Below, piece after piece: positions 34,437 to 45,800 of a stretch of 64,000 bases of DNA. This DNA comes from Ligustrum vulgare (taxonomy: Eukaryota > Streptophyta > Magnoliopsida > Lamiales > Oleaceae): contig OY743176.1 of the NCBI GenBank assembly GCA_963555705.1, forward strand, positions 39,664,497-39,728,496, given 5' to 3'. A program made the translations under genes and the position numbers. Below the pieces are notes generated by a model. That model had not been told where the DNA came from, did not search any database, and worked only from the letters and a program-made list of their open reading frames with translations. How positions within the stretch are numbered: the first letter of the stretch is position 1; every line of letters begins with the position of its first letter.

Positions 34437-34535
34437 ATTGCTTCCTTTCCAAGTCTGGTAAATTCGAAACGTATCAGACCCATCTGTGGTTCCGGATAGT
34501 GGATCGTTCCTCTTAGGAGGAGGAACCACGTACAT
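34437..34535 (-). other. PAT exon 1
   Basis: 33 codons from ATG at 34535: MYVVPPPKRNDPLSG, then the family's GSDTFRIYQTWKGSN. The donor is GTGAGT (34431-34436). The start fits the PAT subfamily N-terminus exactly. Confidence 0.9.
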
Positions 34536-35394
34536 CTCTCTCTATTTTCCTTCTCCCTTAAGTTGAAGTCTTTAATGCAAACCCCACTGTCAAAACTTTA
34601 TATAGACAACTAATGCTAATATAATTACATACAACAATATATATAGTGAGTAGATGATTAAGATTTGAACTATCCAGTGACAAAATTAGCCGTTAAATGA
34701 GTTCCATTTCGGCAACGGTGAAGAATCCACAAGTGGAAGAAGATAGAGAGAAGAAAGAGAACTGGGTTTTTTGTATGTTTTGCATTTTTACATCACAGTG
34801 AAATTCGATGTGAGCGTACACGCTTTACAGGATGGTCAAACAGACGTGGAATGCTTTGATAGGAAATTCGGTGGATGTGGACCCCACACTCCACTATTGG
34901 ATCACTTTCCCCACTCTCCAATTTCCGTTCTTTAGTGACATCGATCATCCTGCGGCACTTCCATGAGTTAGCCTCCGTTTGATAGAAAAATTCTAAATGA
35001 AGTTTGTTCAAATTGGATGTTCATGCAACAAAATCTCGTTTGATATCACTGTAGGCTCTGTTTGACAATTGGAATAAACCAATTACTTTGGTTTATTTTC
35101 GTGTTCGAGTTAAAATGTATTATTAAAAAATTGAAAAGATAAAATATATGTAATTGAGGCTCCGTTTGACGGTTGAGATAAATGAAATTTTGATTTATAA
35201 TGTGTATATTATTTGGATTTTCTAGATAAGATGTGTGCTTAAAAATTGGAGAATGTGTGCGTTTAAAAAGTGGTTAGGGAAATTGTGTCCATTATAATTT
35301 GAAATTATAATGTTTTCCGAACAAAGACTAAAAGTGATCTAAGAAGTTATTTAGATTATAAATTAAATTATAACCAGTTGTCGAATAGGTAGGG
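34536..35394. other. PAT upstream region with small repeat debris
   Basis: After the TATA box there is no gene. 35042-35345 contains 'ggctctgtttgacaattg' and 'aggctccgtttgacggttg' starts and gtgtgcgtttaaaaagt words, typical of small non-autonomous DNA elements. Boundaries unresolved. Confidence 0.4.
34597..34604 (-). promoter_or_regulatory. TATA box of the PAT gene
   Basis: TATATAAA on the minus strand, 62-69 bp upstream of the ATG, followed by a purine-rich leader (agagagag just before ATG). Typical plant core-promoter spacing. Confidence 0.55.
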
Positions 35395-35455
35395 GCGTAA
35401 TAGTTTATAAACTGGTTTATTTATGATTTTTAGGTAAAATATGTAGTTGAAAAGT

Positions 35456-37640
35456 TGATGTGATCCAAAGTAGGAGATCAAAGGAGAAGTCAAGCTATAT
35501 TGGCAATACAACAACGATCTACGTGGAAAACGAAGCAAGTTTCATGTTGGAGTCGAGCCTAGAAGACAAATGGATCAAGTCGAGTCAAATGGGGGAAGTT
35601 TGAGGACCAGTGGCAAATTCACGACCGTAAGTCCCACATGTCACGACCTTAACGGTCTCTCAGGTCAAGGTGAAGAATTACAATATTACCATATTTACGG
35701 CCGTAAAAAACCTTGTCACGATCGTAACTCTCGAACAGAAGGTCACTTAAGGTCGTAAGTTTCATCTTCACGGCCTTAACTATCAATTTTCTAGAATTTC
35801 GCGAATTTTAATTCTTTTTCCGTTTTAATTGATTATTTTCGGAAAATTATGGCTCATTAGCAGCTATACCTAGTTTACTTCAGTTCTTTGTTTATATTAT
35901 CAATTTCAATCATTGTAAAGACAATTTTTAATGATTATTGATATTTTGAGAGAGAGTTTCTGTTCACTAAAATTTCGCAATGCGAAATACGTCAGCGAGT
36001 GTACGGAATCGTGAAAAGTAATAAGTAGACCTAAGAGTCTGGATCATCATTCTCACAATGACTACTATTAAGTATCGAAATATGTTAGCTCTTAACCCTA
36101 TTTGAACAAATGAAAGAATTGTGATTTTTAAGACTAACTAAAGAATTGAATTAAATAAATAAAATTGCGAGCTTGCTTTTGTTTTTAAAGATGATTGTAA
36201 AGTAGTTGGGATTCACGATTTCATCCATCCAATTCAATCAATTCAAGTTCCTGTTTTATTTCCTAAATATGCATTCGGTCGAATTCACTAATGTATATTG
36301 AAATTCCTCTCTCGAGTTTAAATTAATTCTACCTAAATAAGTCAATCATGTATCTATACATAGGGCCCGAATATTCCTTATCTAGATGCTTAACACACAA
36401 GAATTCACACACGACCTCAAACGCTTGCACCAAGTTTTGATTTTTCAATTATTTTCAATTCACGTCCTTTTGCGATGCTTGATTCCCCAAGAATTTGATG
36501 ACGAAATCACAAGTGTGGCTCTTTTTTAGGAGAGGAAAAGGTTCTGATTTTTTTGCCAAGAGGTTGTATTTATAGTTGGAGAAGAGACCTAAACGAGAAA
36601 GGAAAGTAAATTGTCAAACCCCCGTGCGAGTATTTTTTGGTCTCTGCATTGTATTTAGTGTTTCGATCATATATTTTTATTCCCTTACGATTGAGGTAAT
36701 TCAAATTGAGTTAGAAAGATAACTTAAAGGAATATAATTCTTCCTGAAATATAATTTTCTCAATTCGAACGTTTACTGCCCCAAAATTAGGTCTCAAAGT
36801 CTGACTAGAAATCTGTACATTATCTTGTGCGGTTGGAATCAGTTTTATGGTAATATTCTTATCATATTTCATTCTTTTTTTACTTCTACTTGCATTCAAC
36901 TGACTTCTAAAAATCCTCGAAGTATCTTCTTGTGATCCAATTCAATCATTGGATATTTACAATTTGGTCCTTCTTATTTAATTTACTCTTCAATCCTTCA
37001 ACTTCCAATTAGAACAATATAGCTTCATACTTTCAAATCTTCTGGATTTGCTCATTTCAATTCTCAACTCCTTTAATTAGGTTCTTTAACTCTTAATTTA
37101 TTCATTTTGGCACCTTGCATGATTCCCCGTTGATGTCATAAACTCCTCAATTGCTCAATTAAGCTTCAATTAGCATCCAATTTTGCATTTTTCTCATCAA
37201 TTGCTTCATTCTTCATCTTTTGGGAAATTTTCTGAAAAGTAAACAAATAAACACAAATTAAATAGTAAATATTCTAAAATAAAAATAATATATTCTAATT
37301 TAGACATACAAATAAGTGTATAAAATATACTTTTCAGTTTCTGTTGTTAAAGGTTGAGGAGTCCCTTTAATTCTTAGAACTAATAAAAGACCTGATCTTT
37401 GTGACTTTCACTCGGCGAACTTATCAAGGAGTTGACATCTCTTGCGGCATTTACAAATCTTGGTTCATATTCCACATCGTTCTTGCGTCATGAATATTGG
37501 ATCAAGGTTTTACCGTCAAAATCTATCTTTATTTTCATTGTTTATTTCTTGTTTTTTATGTTGAATCTAATTTAGATATTTCCTATTGTTTGTCTTTTAT
37601 TCCGCGTTCTTTGTCTCGTTTCTCGATGGGGATCACATTA
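35456..37640 (+). repeat. 5' LTR of the outer element, interrupted
   Basis: LTR sequence 35456-35960 and 37342-37640; the rest is the solo LTR plus its duplication. Carries several tta-cggccg-taa-type palindromes (35615-35780). Confidence 0.88.
35961..37336 (-). mobile_element. Solo LTR of a Tat/Athila-type element
   Basis: 1376 bp on the minus strand, related to the array LTRs. It starts TGAAAAGTATATTTTATACAC and ends TTAGTGAACA, flanked by the perfect 5-bp duplication GTTTC (35956-35960 and 37337-37341). No internal region remains, so it arose by LTR-LTR recombination. A minus-strand frame (36711-36899) matches the LTR frame at 20669-20881. Confidence 0.92.
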
Positions 37641-37642
37641 GG

Positions 37643-37653
37643 TGGTATCAGAG
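37643..37653 (+). other. Primer-binding site of the outer element
   Basis: TGGTATCAGAG, tRNA-Met type, two bases after the 5' LTR. The leader 37654-38019 is T-rich; an open frame there (37497-37925) has no domain. Confidence 0.8.
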
Positions 37654-38019
37654 TTTGGATCTATTTCAAATTCTTGTTTCTTGATTTTTCCTTATTCTTT
37701 GTATTCTTCGTGTCAACCAAATTTTCCAATTTTTTGATCCATAAAAATCATTGCAAAAATTTCAAAAGTGTTTTTCTTGTTCCTTTCTCGTCCAAATCCA
37801 ATTCAGTTTTTCTAGTAATTCAAAAAAAAACTCCGAAAATTGCTAGAAAAATCTCAAAAAAAAATCCCGAGAATTTCTCAATTTCTGTTTTTCTTCGTGT
37901 CTTCCACAAATCCATTATTTGTTAATCCTTGATTAGTTTTTGGGTGATATTGGAAAGGGATAAAGAGTGATACATGAGCGAAAATACATGTGAGCAATAT
38001 TTTTTTTATTGTTAATAAA

Positions 38020-38931
38020 ATGTCTTACAGAGGGGAATCCACATCAGTATCCTCTGTGGGTGACAACAAGAAACTCAAAGGTGTGGATAGGAAAGTTGAG
38101 CAAGGTAATGATGAGATTGCAGCGATGCGGGCACAATTTAAGAGGTTGATGACTCAGATAGAGAAACAGGATACAGAACGTGATCAACAACAACGAGATC
38201 AATCTCATAATGGTTCTTGGGCTAGGAGAGGTAATAGGCATGAGGTTGATATGGATGATGAGGGCATGGGTAGTGAGAGTGATAGTGTATCTTCGGTGGT
38301 GAGTGTGCGAAGGAGAAATAGCTGAGATAGGTATAGGAGGAGGTATGATAGGAAACATCATGATGTTAGGGGGCATCGTGGAGGTAGGGAAGTTGTGGAT
38401 GGAGACTTGGGAATATTAAAATGAAAATACCTTTGTTCCAGGGTAGGAGTGATCCGGAGGCATACTTGGATTAGGAAACTAAGGTTGAACTACTTCAATT
38501 GTCATCATTATTCTGAGGAGAAGAAGGTAAAATTAGCAGTGATTGAATTCATGGACTATGCAATCACTTGGTGGGATCAATTGGTGACGCATAGGAGGAG
38601 GAATCTTGAAAAGTCAGTGGAGACTTGGGATGAATTAAAGGCTATAATGAGGAAACGATTTGTGCCAACTCATTATTATAGGGATATTTTTCAAAGTTTG
38701 CAGGGTCTGAATCAGGGGTCGAGGAGTGTGGAGGATTATCATGGAGACGTGGAGGTGGCAATGATTAGGGCCAATGTGGTAGAGGATTGGGAGATTACAA
38801 TGGCGGGTTTTTGAGCGGGTTGAACATGAATATTGTCAATATCATTGAGTTGCATCATTATGTAGAACTAGAGGAAATGGTACACACGTCCATAGGTGGA
38901 AAGACAGTTGAGGCGAAAGGGAGCACAAGAT
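38020..38931 (+). pseudogene. Gag of the outer element, N-terminal part
   Basis: ATG at 38020 (MSYRGESTSVSSV). A coiled, Gln/Arg-rich segment follows (IAAMRAQFKRLMTQIEK), then a TGA where Arg is likely (CGA to TGA). The capsid core has HHYSEEKKVKLAVIEFMDYA, ITWWDQLV, ETWDELKAIMRKRFVP and THYYRDIFQSLQGLNQGSRS. It runs on in broken frames to the target duplication of the inner element. Closely similar to the inner element's gag. Confidence 0.85.
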
Positions 38932-39852
38932 TGATGTGATCCGATATGGGGATCACCAAGAACACGCGAAAATAAACGTCGAAAAGCTCTAAGATCCAAT
39001 TATTAGAAGATAGCAATGCAATCCCGACCACACGACGCAAGAACTATGGGTATATTAAACCCAAAACCCGTTACGATGCGGAGATAAGAACCACAAAGGG
39101 GGAACGCCACAAAGGTTGTGAAATCCTTTGATAAGTTCAAGTTTGTTCAACGAGAACAAGAAGAAAATTAACGGAATATCTCACCTTCAATATATTAAAT
39201 CTCAAGAATAAAAGTTGTTTAATACAATGCTGAATGAAGCCTTTAAATAGGCTATCAAAATAAAGCAACCAAAAATAAACTAGAATTAAACTAACCCTAG
39301 CCGCCTAAATTAGGTTAAAATTACGGCGCTTAGTTACGGCCGTAACTTTTAAGTTTACGGCCATAAGTGACTTACGGTTTAAAAATAAAAACATATGTTA
39401 CGTCCGTGACAATTTTATTTACGGCCGTAAGTGACCTTCTGAACAAAAAAATAAAAGTTACAAAACTCTGTTTACGGTAGTGAGTATTTTGATTACGGTC
39501 GTAAGTTCCAATCCAGTTACGGCCATGAGATTATAGTTTACGGCCGTAATTGCCTTTCTGCACAATTTCTCCATGGTGATGTTACGGCCGTAATTTTGGG
39601 CTTTACGACCGTAACTCAGCTGCTGCATAATTTTCTTGTCGTTCCTTGATTCAAATGCATTGTAATGACTTTGGCTCATCTTTCACTTTGTTATGCAACG
39701 TAAATGAGGTCTTTGCACTCGAGCACTCATCCATCCACGCTTGCATAAATCCTTGCATTGCCTACTTGATTCTTTTGGCTCTTTGCCTCATTATTGGTCC
39801 TATGGGCACGTGCAACGAGTCAATGCTCGTCGAGCCACTTCGGAACTCATCA
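38932..39852 (-). repeat. 3' LTR of the inner element
   Basis: 921 bp. Contains about ten TTACGGCCGTAA-type palindromes between 39320 and 39625, many altered by C/T or G/A changes. Confidence 0.9.
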
Positions 39853-41027
39853 TCACCTCCCTGTTGAAAAGGATTCGTCCTCGAATCATCACTTGCATCA
39901 AACAGAGAAAGATCAGCAACATTAAAAGAAGCAGACACGTTATACTCACCTGGAAGATCAAGCTTATATGCGTTCTCGTTTATCTTTTCAATGATTTGAA
40001 AAGGTCCATCGCCTCTTGGATGCAACTTAGACTTCCTTTGGGTTGGGAATCGCTCCTTTCGCAAGTGCACCCACTCCCAATCACCCAACTCGAACGTCAC
40101 TTGCCTCCTACCTTTGTTGTCATGAGTCGCATAACGCTCATTTTTCTTTTCAATTTTCCCTTTCACCTTCTCATGAAGTGCCTTCACAAGCTTAGCCTTT
40201 TTCGCCCCGTCCAAACTCCTTCTTTCATCTACAGGTAAAGGAATTAAATCAAGAGGAGTTAGTGGATTGAAACCATAAACAACTTCAAAAGGTGAACATG
40301 AAGTAGTAGAATGCATAGACCGATTATAAGCAAATTCCACAAATGGCAAACATTCCTCCCAACTTTTTAAATTCTTATTTATTATAGTGCGTAAAAGTTA
40401 GATTAATGTCCTATTAACTACCTCCGTTTGACTATCAGTCTGCGGGTGACATGTAGTAGAAAATAGCAATTTAGTACCCATCTTTCCTTACAAGACTTTC
40501 CAAAAGTAGCTTAGGAACTTAACATCCCTATCAGACACAATACTCCTAGGTACCCCATGGAGTCTCACAACTTCCCTAAAGAATAGGTCTGCTATGTTTG
40601 TTGCGTCATCAGTTTTGTGACAAGGAATAAAATGTGCCATTTTGCTAAATCTGTCTACCACCACAAATATCGAGTCTCTACCTTTTTTTGTCCTAGGCAG
40701 ACCTAACACAAAATCCATAGATATATCTACCCAAGGTTCATTAGGTACGGGCAAAAGTGTATACAAACCTTGTAGTAAGACTCTAGACTTAGATTGCTTA
40801 CAAGTTATGCACCTTTCACAAATATGGTGAACATCCATTTTCATTTTAGGCCAATAAAAGTGCTCTTGTAAAGTTTCTAACGTCTTAATAACACCAAAGT
40901 GTCCCATTAACCCCCCACCATGAAGCTCACGCACTAGCAATTCACGCATAGAACAATTAGGCACACAAAGTTTACTTTCTCTAAACAAATAGCCATCATG
41001 CCTATAAAATTTATCAATTGCACCCTT
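39762..41027 (-). pseudogene. Integrase of the inner element
   Basis: Reads from near 41027 down. The HHCC region has [12 protein letters not shown] and [13 protein letters not shown]. The catalytic core shows [10 protein letters not shown] (first D), VSDRDVKF (second D) and HPQTDSQTEVVNRTL (E, with Ser for the usual Gly). The C-terminal part includes VEFAYNRSMHSTT, SPFEVVYGFNPLTPLDL, FELGDWEWVHLRKERFP and the end SASFNVADLSLFD followed by an RTNPFQQGGDD tail. Stops occur at WKVL(TAG) near 40488 and at several other codons. The FNVADL and NPFQ ending fits CRM-like chromoviruses. A separate chromodomain is not obvious. Confidence 0.85.
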
Positions 41028-41866
41028 TTAACATGAAGCATAAATGGTAGAAAAATCAGGGTCATCAATATACATACCTCTTATATATTCAAACCCAAGC
41101 AACTTCGCATTTAAGGAAGTTAAGAGAACATACATGCGAGAAAGGGCATCTGCTACCACATTCTCCTTACCTTGCTTGTAGCGAATGACATATGGAAAAG
41201 TCTCAATGAATTCCATCCAATGGGCGTGTCTTTTGTTTAGCTTACCTTGTCCCTTGAGGTGTTTCAGTGACTCGTGGTCAGTATGTATGACTAATTCCTT
41301 TGGCCACAGATAGTGCTGCCATGTCTCCAAGTCACGAACAAGAGCATAAAGCTCCTTGTCGTAGGTAGGATAATTCAAAATTGCCCCACTCAGCTTTTCG
41401 CTGAAAAATGCAATTGGCCTTTTTTCCTACATAAGAACAGCTCCAATCCCTATTCCTGATGTATCACATTCATTCTCAAAGGTTTGGTTAAAGTTAGGTA
41501 AAGCCAAAACCGGTGCAGAACATAACATATCCTTAAGTACTTTAATCACATTTTCTTGTATTACCCCGCAATGGAATCCTACACTTTTCTTAACTATCTC
41601 TGTGAGTGGTGTTGCAAGTGTGTTAAAGTTTTTAACAAATCTCCTATAAAACCCAACCAACCCGTGGAAGCTCCTAACCTCCGTAATACTTTTGGGAGTT
41701 GGTCATTCTTTAATAGCACGAGTTTTCTCCTCATCTACCTCAACACCATTAGCACTAACAACAAACCTAAGAAAAATTACTTTTTCCATGCAAAAAGTAC
41801 ACTTTTTAAAATTAGCATATAGTTTTTTCAGTTTTCAACACTTCCAGAACAGATCTTGTGATCAAC
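41028..41866 (-). pseudogene. RNase H and connection region of the inner element
   Basis: 41660-41427 keeps VGFYRRFVKNFNTLATPLTE and SAPVLALPNF. 41378-41028 keeps [38 protein letters not shown] and NVVADALSR, the usual RNase H signatures. Stops separate the blocks. A link region to RT lies in broken frame (KCTFCMEKV). Confidence 0.85.
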
Positions 41867-42418
41867 TTAGTTCTTACTATATGCCAAAATGTCATCAAAG
41901 TATACAACAATGAATTTACCAATGTAAGCACGCAAAACATGATTCATTTGCCTCATAAAAGTGATAGGTGCATTTGAGAGGCCGAATGACATAACCATCC
42001 ATTCATATAAACCATATTTGGTTTTGAAGGCTGTTTTCCATTCATCACCTTCTTTCATACGAATTTGGTGATAACCACTCTTAAGGTCTATTTTGCTAAA
42101 CATACTAGCACCATAAAGTTCATCAAGCATATCATCAAGTCTAGGTATGGGCTGGCGATACTTTATCGTAATATTGTTGACTGCTCTACAATCCACGCAC
42201 ATCCTCCAAGTCCCATCCTTTTTGGGTACCAACAGAATTGGTACTGCACATGGGCTCATGCTTTCCCTAATATAGCCCTTTTTCCAACAGCTCTTCAACC
42301 TGCTTGTGTAGCTCTTTGGTCTCTTCGGGATTGCTCCTATAAGTTGGCCTGTTTGGGATGACTGCTCCTGGCACGAAGTCAATCTAGTGTTCAATACCAT
42401 GAATCGGTGGCAGCCCAC
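41867..42418 (-). pseudogene. Reverse transcriptase of the inner element
   Basis: Contains [73 protein letters not shown] and the intact catalytic box [13 protein letters not shown]. The N-terminal 30 residues are out of frame, and a stop follows YSKN. Domain order and motifs are gypsy-type. Confidence 0.9.
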
Positions 42419-42589
42419 TAGGAATCTCCTCGGGAAATAAATCTACAAATTCCTGCAAAAGAGACACAGCTAAACTGGGGAGGGAGTGGTTAGCTTCGTC
42501 AAGCACAAGGAGAGATTCTCCTTGTACATTAGTAAAATCACAGGTTTATTTGTAGAAATAGCTTTGGTTATATCACTCTGTTTTGCGTA

Positions 42590-42800
42590 GAAGCTCACTT
42601 TTGTTTTCTCTCTTTTATTTTAACTGGCACTCTTCAAACCCTCTCCTTTTTCTGGGATCGTGGTCCCAACTCTCGGTTTTTCACACAACTCTCCTTTTTT
42701 CCGAGATCGTGGTCCCGACCCTCTTCTGTTCACTCAACTCTCCTTTTTCAGGGGATCGTGGCCTCGACCCTCTTTCTCTCTTCCTCACTTTTTAATTTCA
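42590..42800. repeat. Minisatellite between the protease and RT regions of the inner element
   Basis: Three units of about 55 bp, each with ctctcctttttc(c/t)gg and gatcgtggtcccgaccctc. Read on the minus strand they give a repeating ExRVxTTISEKGE-like peptide. The outer element has a shorter version (46619-46720). Confidence 0.65.
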
Positions 42801-43200
42801 ATTGGTCTTCATAGACCTCTTGAGGTGACAACGACATTAGTTTCACATTTTTCCCATCCTTAGTGAAGGTATACCTATTTTTAAAGCCATCATGAATAAC
42901 CTTCCTATCGAATTGCCATGGTTTGCTCAACAAGATGTGTCCCGCATGCATGGGAACCACATCACAAACCACTCTATCTTCATACTTCCCAATCTCCAAA
43001 TCAACTACCACCTATTTATTCACCTTAATCTCACCCGATTCATTTAACCATTGCAGTTTATATGGCCTAGGGTGTTTTAGCATAGGTAGGCATAATTTCT
43101 CCACTAGAGTAGTGCTAGCAACGTTCGCACAACTACCACCATATCTAGTCCTAGAAGTTTGAGAGTCAGAAGCAATTTTACCTTTGTTGGGTGGCTCTAC
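42740..43200 (-). pseudogene. Protease-region remnant of the inner element
   Basis: GGSCANVASTTLVEKL-type segment near 43145, LQWLNESGEIKVNK, a stop, then VVDLEIGKYEDRVVCDVVPM and HAGHILLSKPWQFDRKVIHD, ending KDGKNVKLMSLSP. This is the pseudo-aspartyl-protease region found between gag and RT in CRM-like elements. Confidence 0.75.
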
Positions 43201-44235
43201 TTTTCCCTTCGGTGCCTCAAATTTATTTTTCTACATAACCCCATCATTTTTAGAAGTCCCGCTCCATGTAGACTTACCAAAAGGATTAGAACTTGTAGAG
43301 AATTTTGAAGTTCCCTTCCTCTTTAGTTTTCGCTCTACCTTCATGGCTATGTGAAGCCTCTCCTCCAAATCGATATAATGCTGTAATTCAATAACTTTAG
43401 AAATATCTCAATTTAAACCACTTAAAAACCTAGCAATGGTTGTCTTCGGGTATTCCTCTATATTTGCCCTAATCATGGCAACCTCCATCTCCCTATGGTA
43501 ATCCTCAACACTTTTACTACCTTGGGAAAGGGTTTGTAGTTTTTGGTAGAGATCCCTATAGTAATGTCCAGGAACAAATCATTTTCTCATAAGGGCCTTC
43601 AACTCATCCCAAGTTTCAATAGGCCTCTCCCCATTCCTCATTTTACTAGTAACCAATTGATCCCACCATACTATAGCATAATCAGTAAATTCTACGACTG
43701 CCAATTTAACCTTTTTAGCTTCGGAATAATTATGATAATCAAAAATCAATTCTACCCTCTTTTCCCATTCAAAATAAAACTCCAGATTACTTTTACCTTG
43801 AAAAGAGGGAATGGACATTTTTATATTACCAACATGTCCATCTACATCATCCCTATGATCACGCCTATATCCCCTATCACGTCTTTCTCCCCGATCTCGT
43901 CTCCTACCCATACTGGCAATAGACAATTCACCACTATCTTCATCACTATCAACAACCTCAATACGTTCATTCCTAGCTCTAAATTGTGGGTTGAATTCAT
44001 ACCTTAGTGGTCTCCGTAAATTAGGGAAATTGTGCGGTTGTTCCTGACGTGATTGAACAATTCCCGCACCACATGTCTCCCCCGGATTATTTGCTCTTTC
44101 CACATTCACGCCGGATTGTAGATCAAATTTTGCATCCAACCTCACCTCCAATTTTGCAAATTGTTCCTCCATCATTGCAAGCATTTTAAAGTTTTGAAGA
44201 TCTTTTTCTGTCGATGAAGCTTCCTTCTGTGACAT
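43201..44235 (-). pseudogene. Gag of the inner element
   Basis: ATG at 44235 (MSQKEASSTEKDLQN). A coiled N-terminus, then an Arg/Asp-rich segment (RRRDRGERRDRGYRRDHRDD), the capsid core MSIPSFQGKSNLEFYFEWEK, NYSEAKKVKLAVVEFTDYAI and VWWDQLV, and ETWDELKALMRK. TGA at 43576-43578 replaces Arg in the MRKRFVP motif. The frame continues below the stop through HYYRDLYQKLQ and IELQHYIDLEE to about 43200. No clear CCHC knuckle is left. Confidence 0.85.
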
Positions 44236-44885
44236 GGTTAGTAATGAAGAAAAAAAGAAGAAAATTAAAATAGATCCTCACGTGTTTTATCACTCGTGTA
44301 TCACTCAATTTGGCTTTTTCGCTCTATTAATCTCACCACTCTGCCTTTTTCCTCTCTATTCCTTTTTTCTCACGTTCTCAAAGAACCCACCAAACTATTC
44401 ACAGATTTGGTCTTTTTGAAATTAACCCCAAAGTGTAAAGAAGGAAAGTTGATGGAAAAATTGGAATCAAGAAATTTGAAGAAGGAATTATGGAAACAAG
44501 GATTCTATTTCAAGAAGAAGTTTATGGAATCAAAAATAAGAAATTTAATGGAAACAAGGATTGTTGGAAAGATTTGCCAAAGATTATTTTCCAAGAAAAG
44601 ATTTCTTGAATTATCTTGGAAAAATTTTCTTGATTCTTGTATCAAATCAAAAAAAAATTTGCTAATTTTCGGATTTCTTCCCCCCCCCCCCCCCTTTTTT
44701 TTTTTTTGCTACTCAACAAGAATAATCAAGAACAAGAAACAAAATCTGGCAAATCTTGAATTTCTGAGGAATTCCAAGAAATAAGAATTGGAATAATTTT
44801 TTTCTTGAATGAATAAAATCTGGAAATAAAAGAAAAGAACCGGAATACTAAATACTTGGATTTAGAGACAGACTCTAATACCATA
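44236..44885 (-). other. Leader of the inner element
   Basis: Non-coding. Contains a C17-T15-type homopolymer junction (about 44680-44715) and, next to the 5' LTR, the minus-strand primer site TGGTATTAGAG (44875-44885). Confidence 0.7.
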
Positions 44886-45800
44886 TGATGTGATCCGATA
44901 TGGGGATTACCAAAAACACGCGAAAATAAACATCGAAAACCTCTAAGATCCAATTAGTAAACGATAACAATGCAATCCCGACCTCACGATGCAAGAACTA
45001 TGGGTATATTAAACCCAAAACCCATTACGATGCGGAGATAAGAACCACAAAGGGGGAACGCCACCAAGGTTGTCAAATCCTTTGATAAGTTCGAGTTTGT
45101 TCAACGAGAACAAGAAGAAAATTAAGGGAACATCTCATCTTCAATATATTAAATCTCAAGAATAAAAGTTGTTTAATACAATACTGAATGAAGCCTTTAA
45201 ATAGTCTAACAAAATAAAGCAACCAAAAATAAACTAGAATTAAACTAACCCTAGCCGCTTAAATTAGGTTAAAATTTCGGCGCTTAGTTACAGCCGTAAC
45301 TTTTAAGTTTACGGCCGTAAGTGACTTAAGGTTTAAAAATAAAAATATATGTTACGACCGTGACAATTTTATTTACAGTCGTAAGTGACCTTCTGAAAAG
45401 AAAAAGTTACAAAACTCTGTTTACGGCCGTGAGTATTTTGATCACGGTCGTAAGTTCCAATCCAGTTACGGCCGTGAGAGTATAGTTTACGGCCGTAATT
45501 GCCTTTCTGCACAATTTCTCCATGGTGATGTTACGGCCGTAATTTTGGGCTTTACAGCCGCAAGTCAGCTGCTGCATAATTTTCTTGTTGTTCCTTAATC
45601 CAAATGCATTGTAATGACTTTGGCTCCTCTTCCACTTTGTTATGCAACATAAATGAGGTCTTTGCACTTGAGCACTTGTCCATCCACGCTTGCATAAATC
45701 CTTGCATTACCTTCTTGATTATTTTGGCTCTTTGCCTCGTTATTGGTCCTAGGGCACGTGCAACGAGTCAACGCTCTTCGAGCCACTCCGGAACTCATCA
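44886..45800 (-). repeat. 5' LTR of the inner element
   Basis: 915 bp, partner of 38932-39852. Palindrome cluster at 45280-45570. Confidence 0.9.

Larger units (their letters stand above)
15158..34535 (-). pseudogene. DHHC-type protein S-acyltransferase (PAT) gene, five exons, several lesions
   Basis: DHHC acyltransferases attach palmitate to Cys residues of membrane-associated proteins. They are multi-pass membrane proteins of the Golgi, plasma membrane or tonoplast. All five exons are found. Exon 1, 34437-34535: MYVVPPPKRNDPLSGTTDG...YQTWKGSN. Exon 2, 31599-31781: FIFGPDARSLG and two membrane segments. Exon 3, 17455-17765: LLLLTSGRDPGI (DPG motif), HPPEPEG and the Cys-rich DHHC domain. Exon 4, 15874-16107: two membrane segments. 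Exon 5, 15158-15639: TTYENFRNRYD, NPYNKGVVQNF and a Ser-rich tail. Lesions: a 25-base C run in exon 3 that shifts the frame, a frameshift near 15540 and an in-frame TAA at 15269-15271 before the normal end. Splice junctions look intact. Some lesions could be assembly errors at homopolymers, but together they suggest a recent pseudogene. Confidence 0.85.
38932..45800 (-). mobile_element. Inner CRM-like Ty3/gypsy element, complete but decayed
   Basis: 6869 bp on the minus strand with LTRs at 44886-45800 (5') and 38932-39852 (3'), ends TGATGTGATCC...ACTCATCA, and duplication AAGAT (38927-38931 and 45801-45805). Primer site TGGTATTAGAG next to the 5' LTR; purine tract ending agggaggtga next to the 3' LTR. 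Order: gag, protease region, RT, RNase H, integrase. Many stops fit C-to-T changes at CpG or TGG-to-TAG. By eye the LTRs differ about 5% over the first 380 bp. Inserted in the gag of the outer element. Confidence 0.92.

Noticed and set aside
37497..37925. 142-codon plus frame across the outer element's LTR/leader junction
   Set aside because: Phe/Ser/Lys-rich T-tract translation spanning the primer site; not a gene.
44296..44784. 162-codon frame in the inner element leader
   Set aside because: Antisense to untranslated leader and crosses C and T homopolymers.
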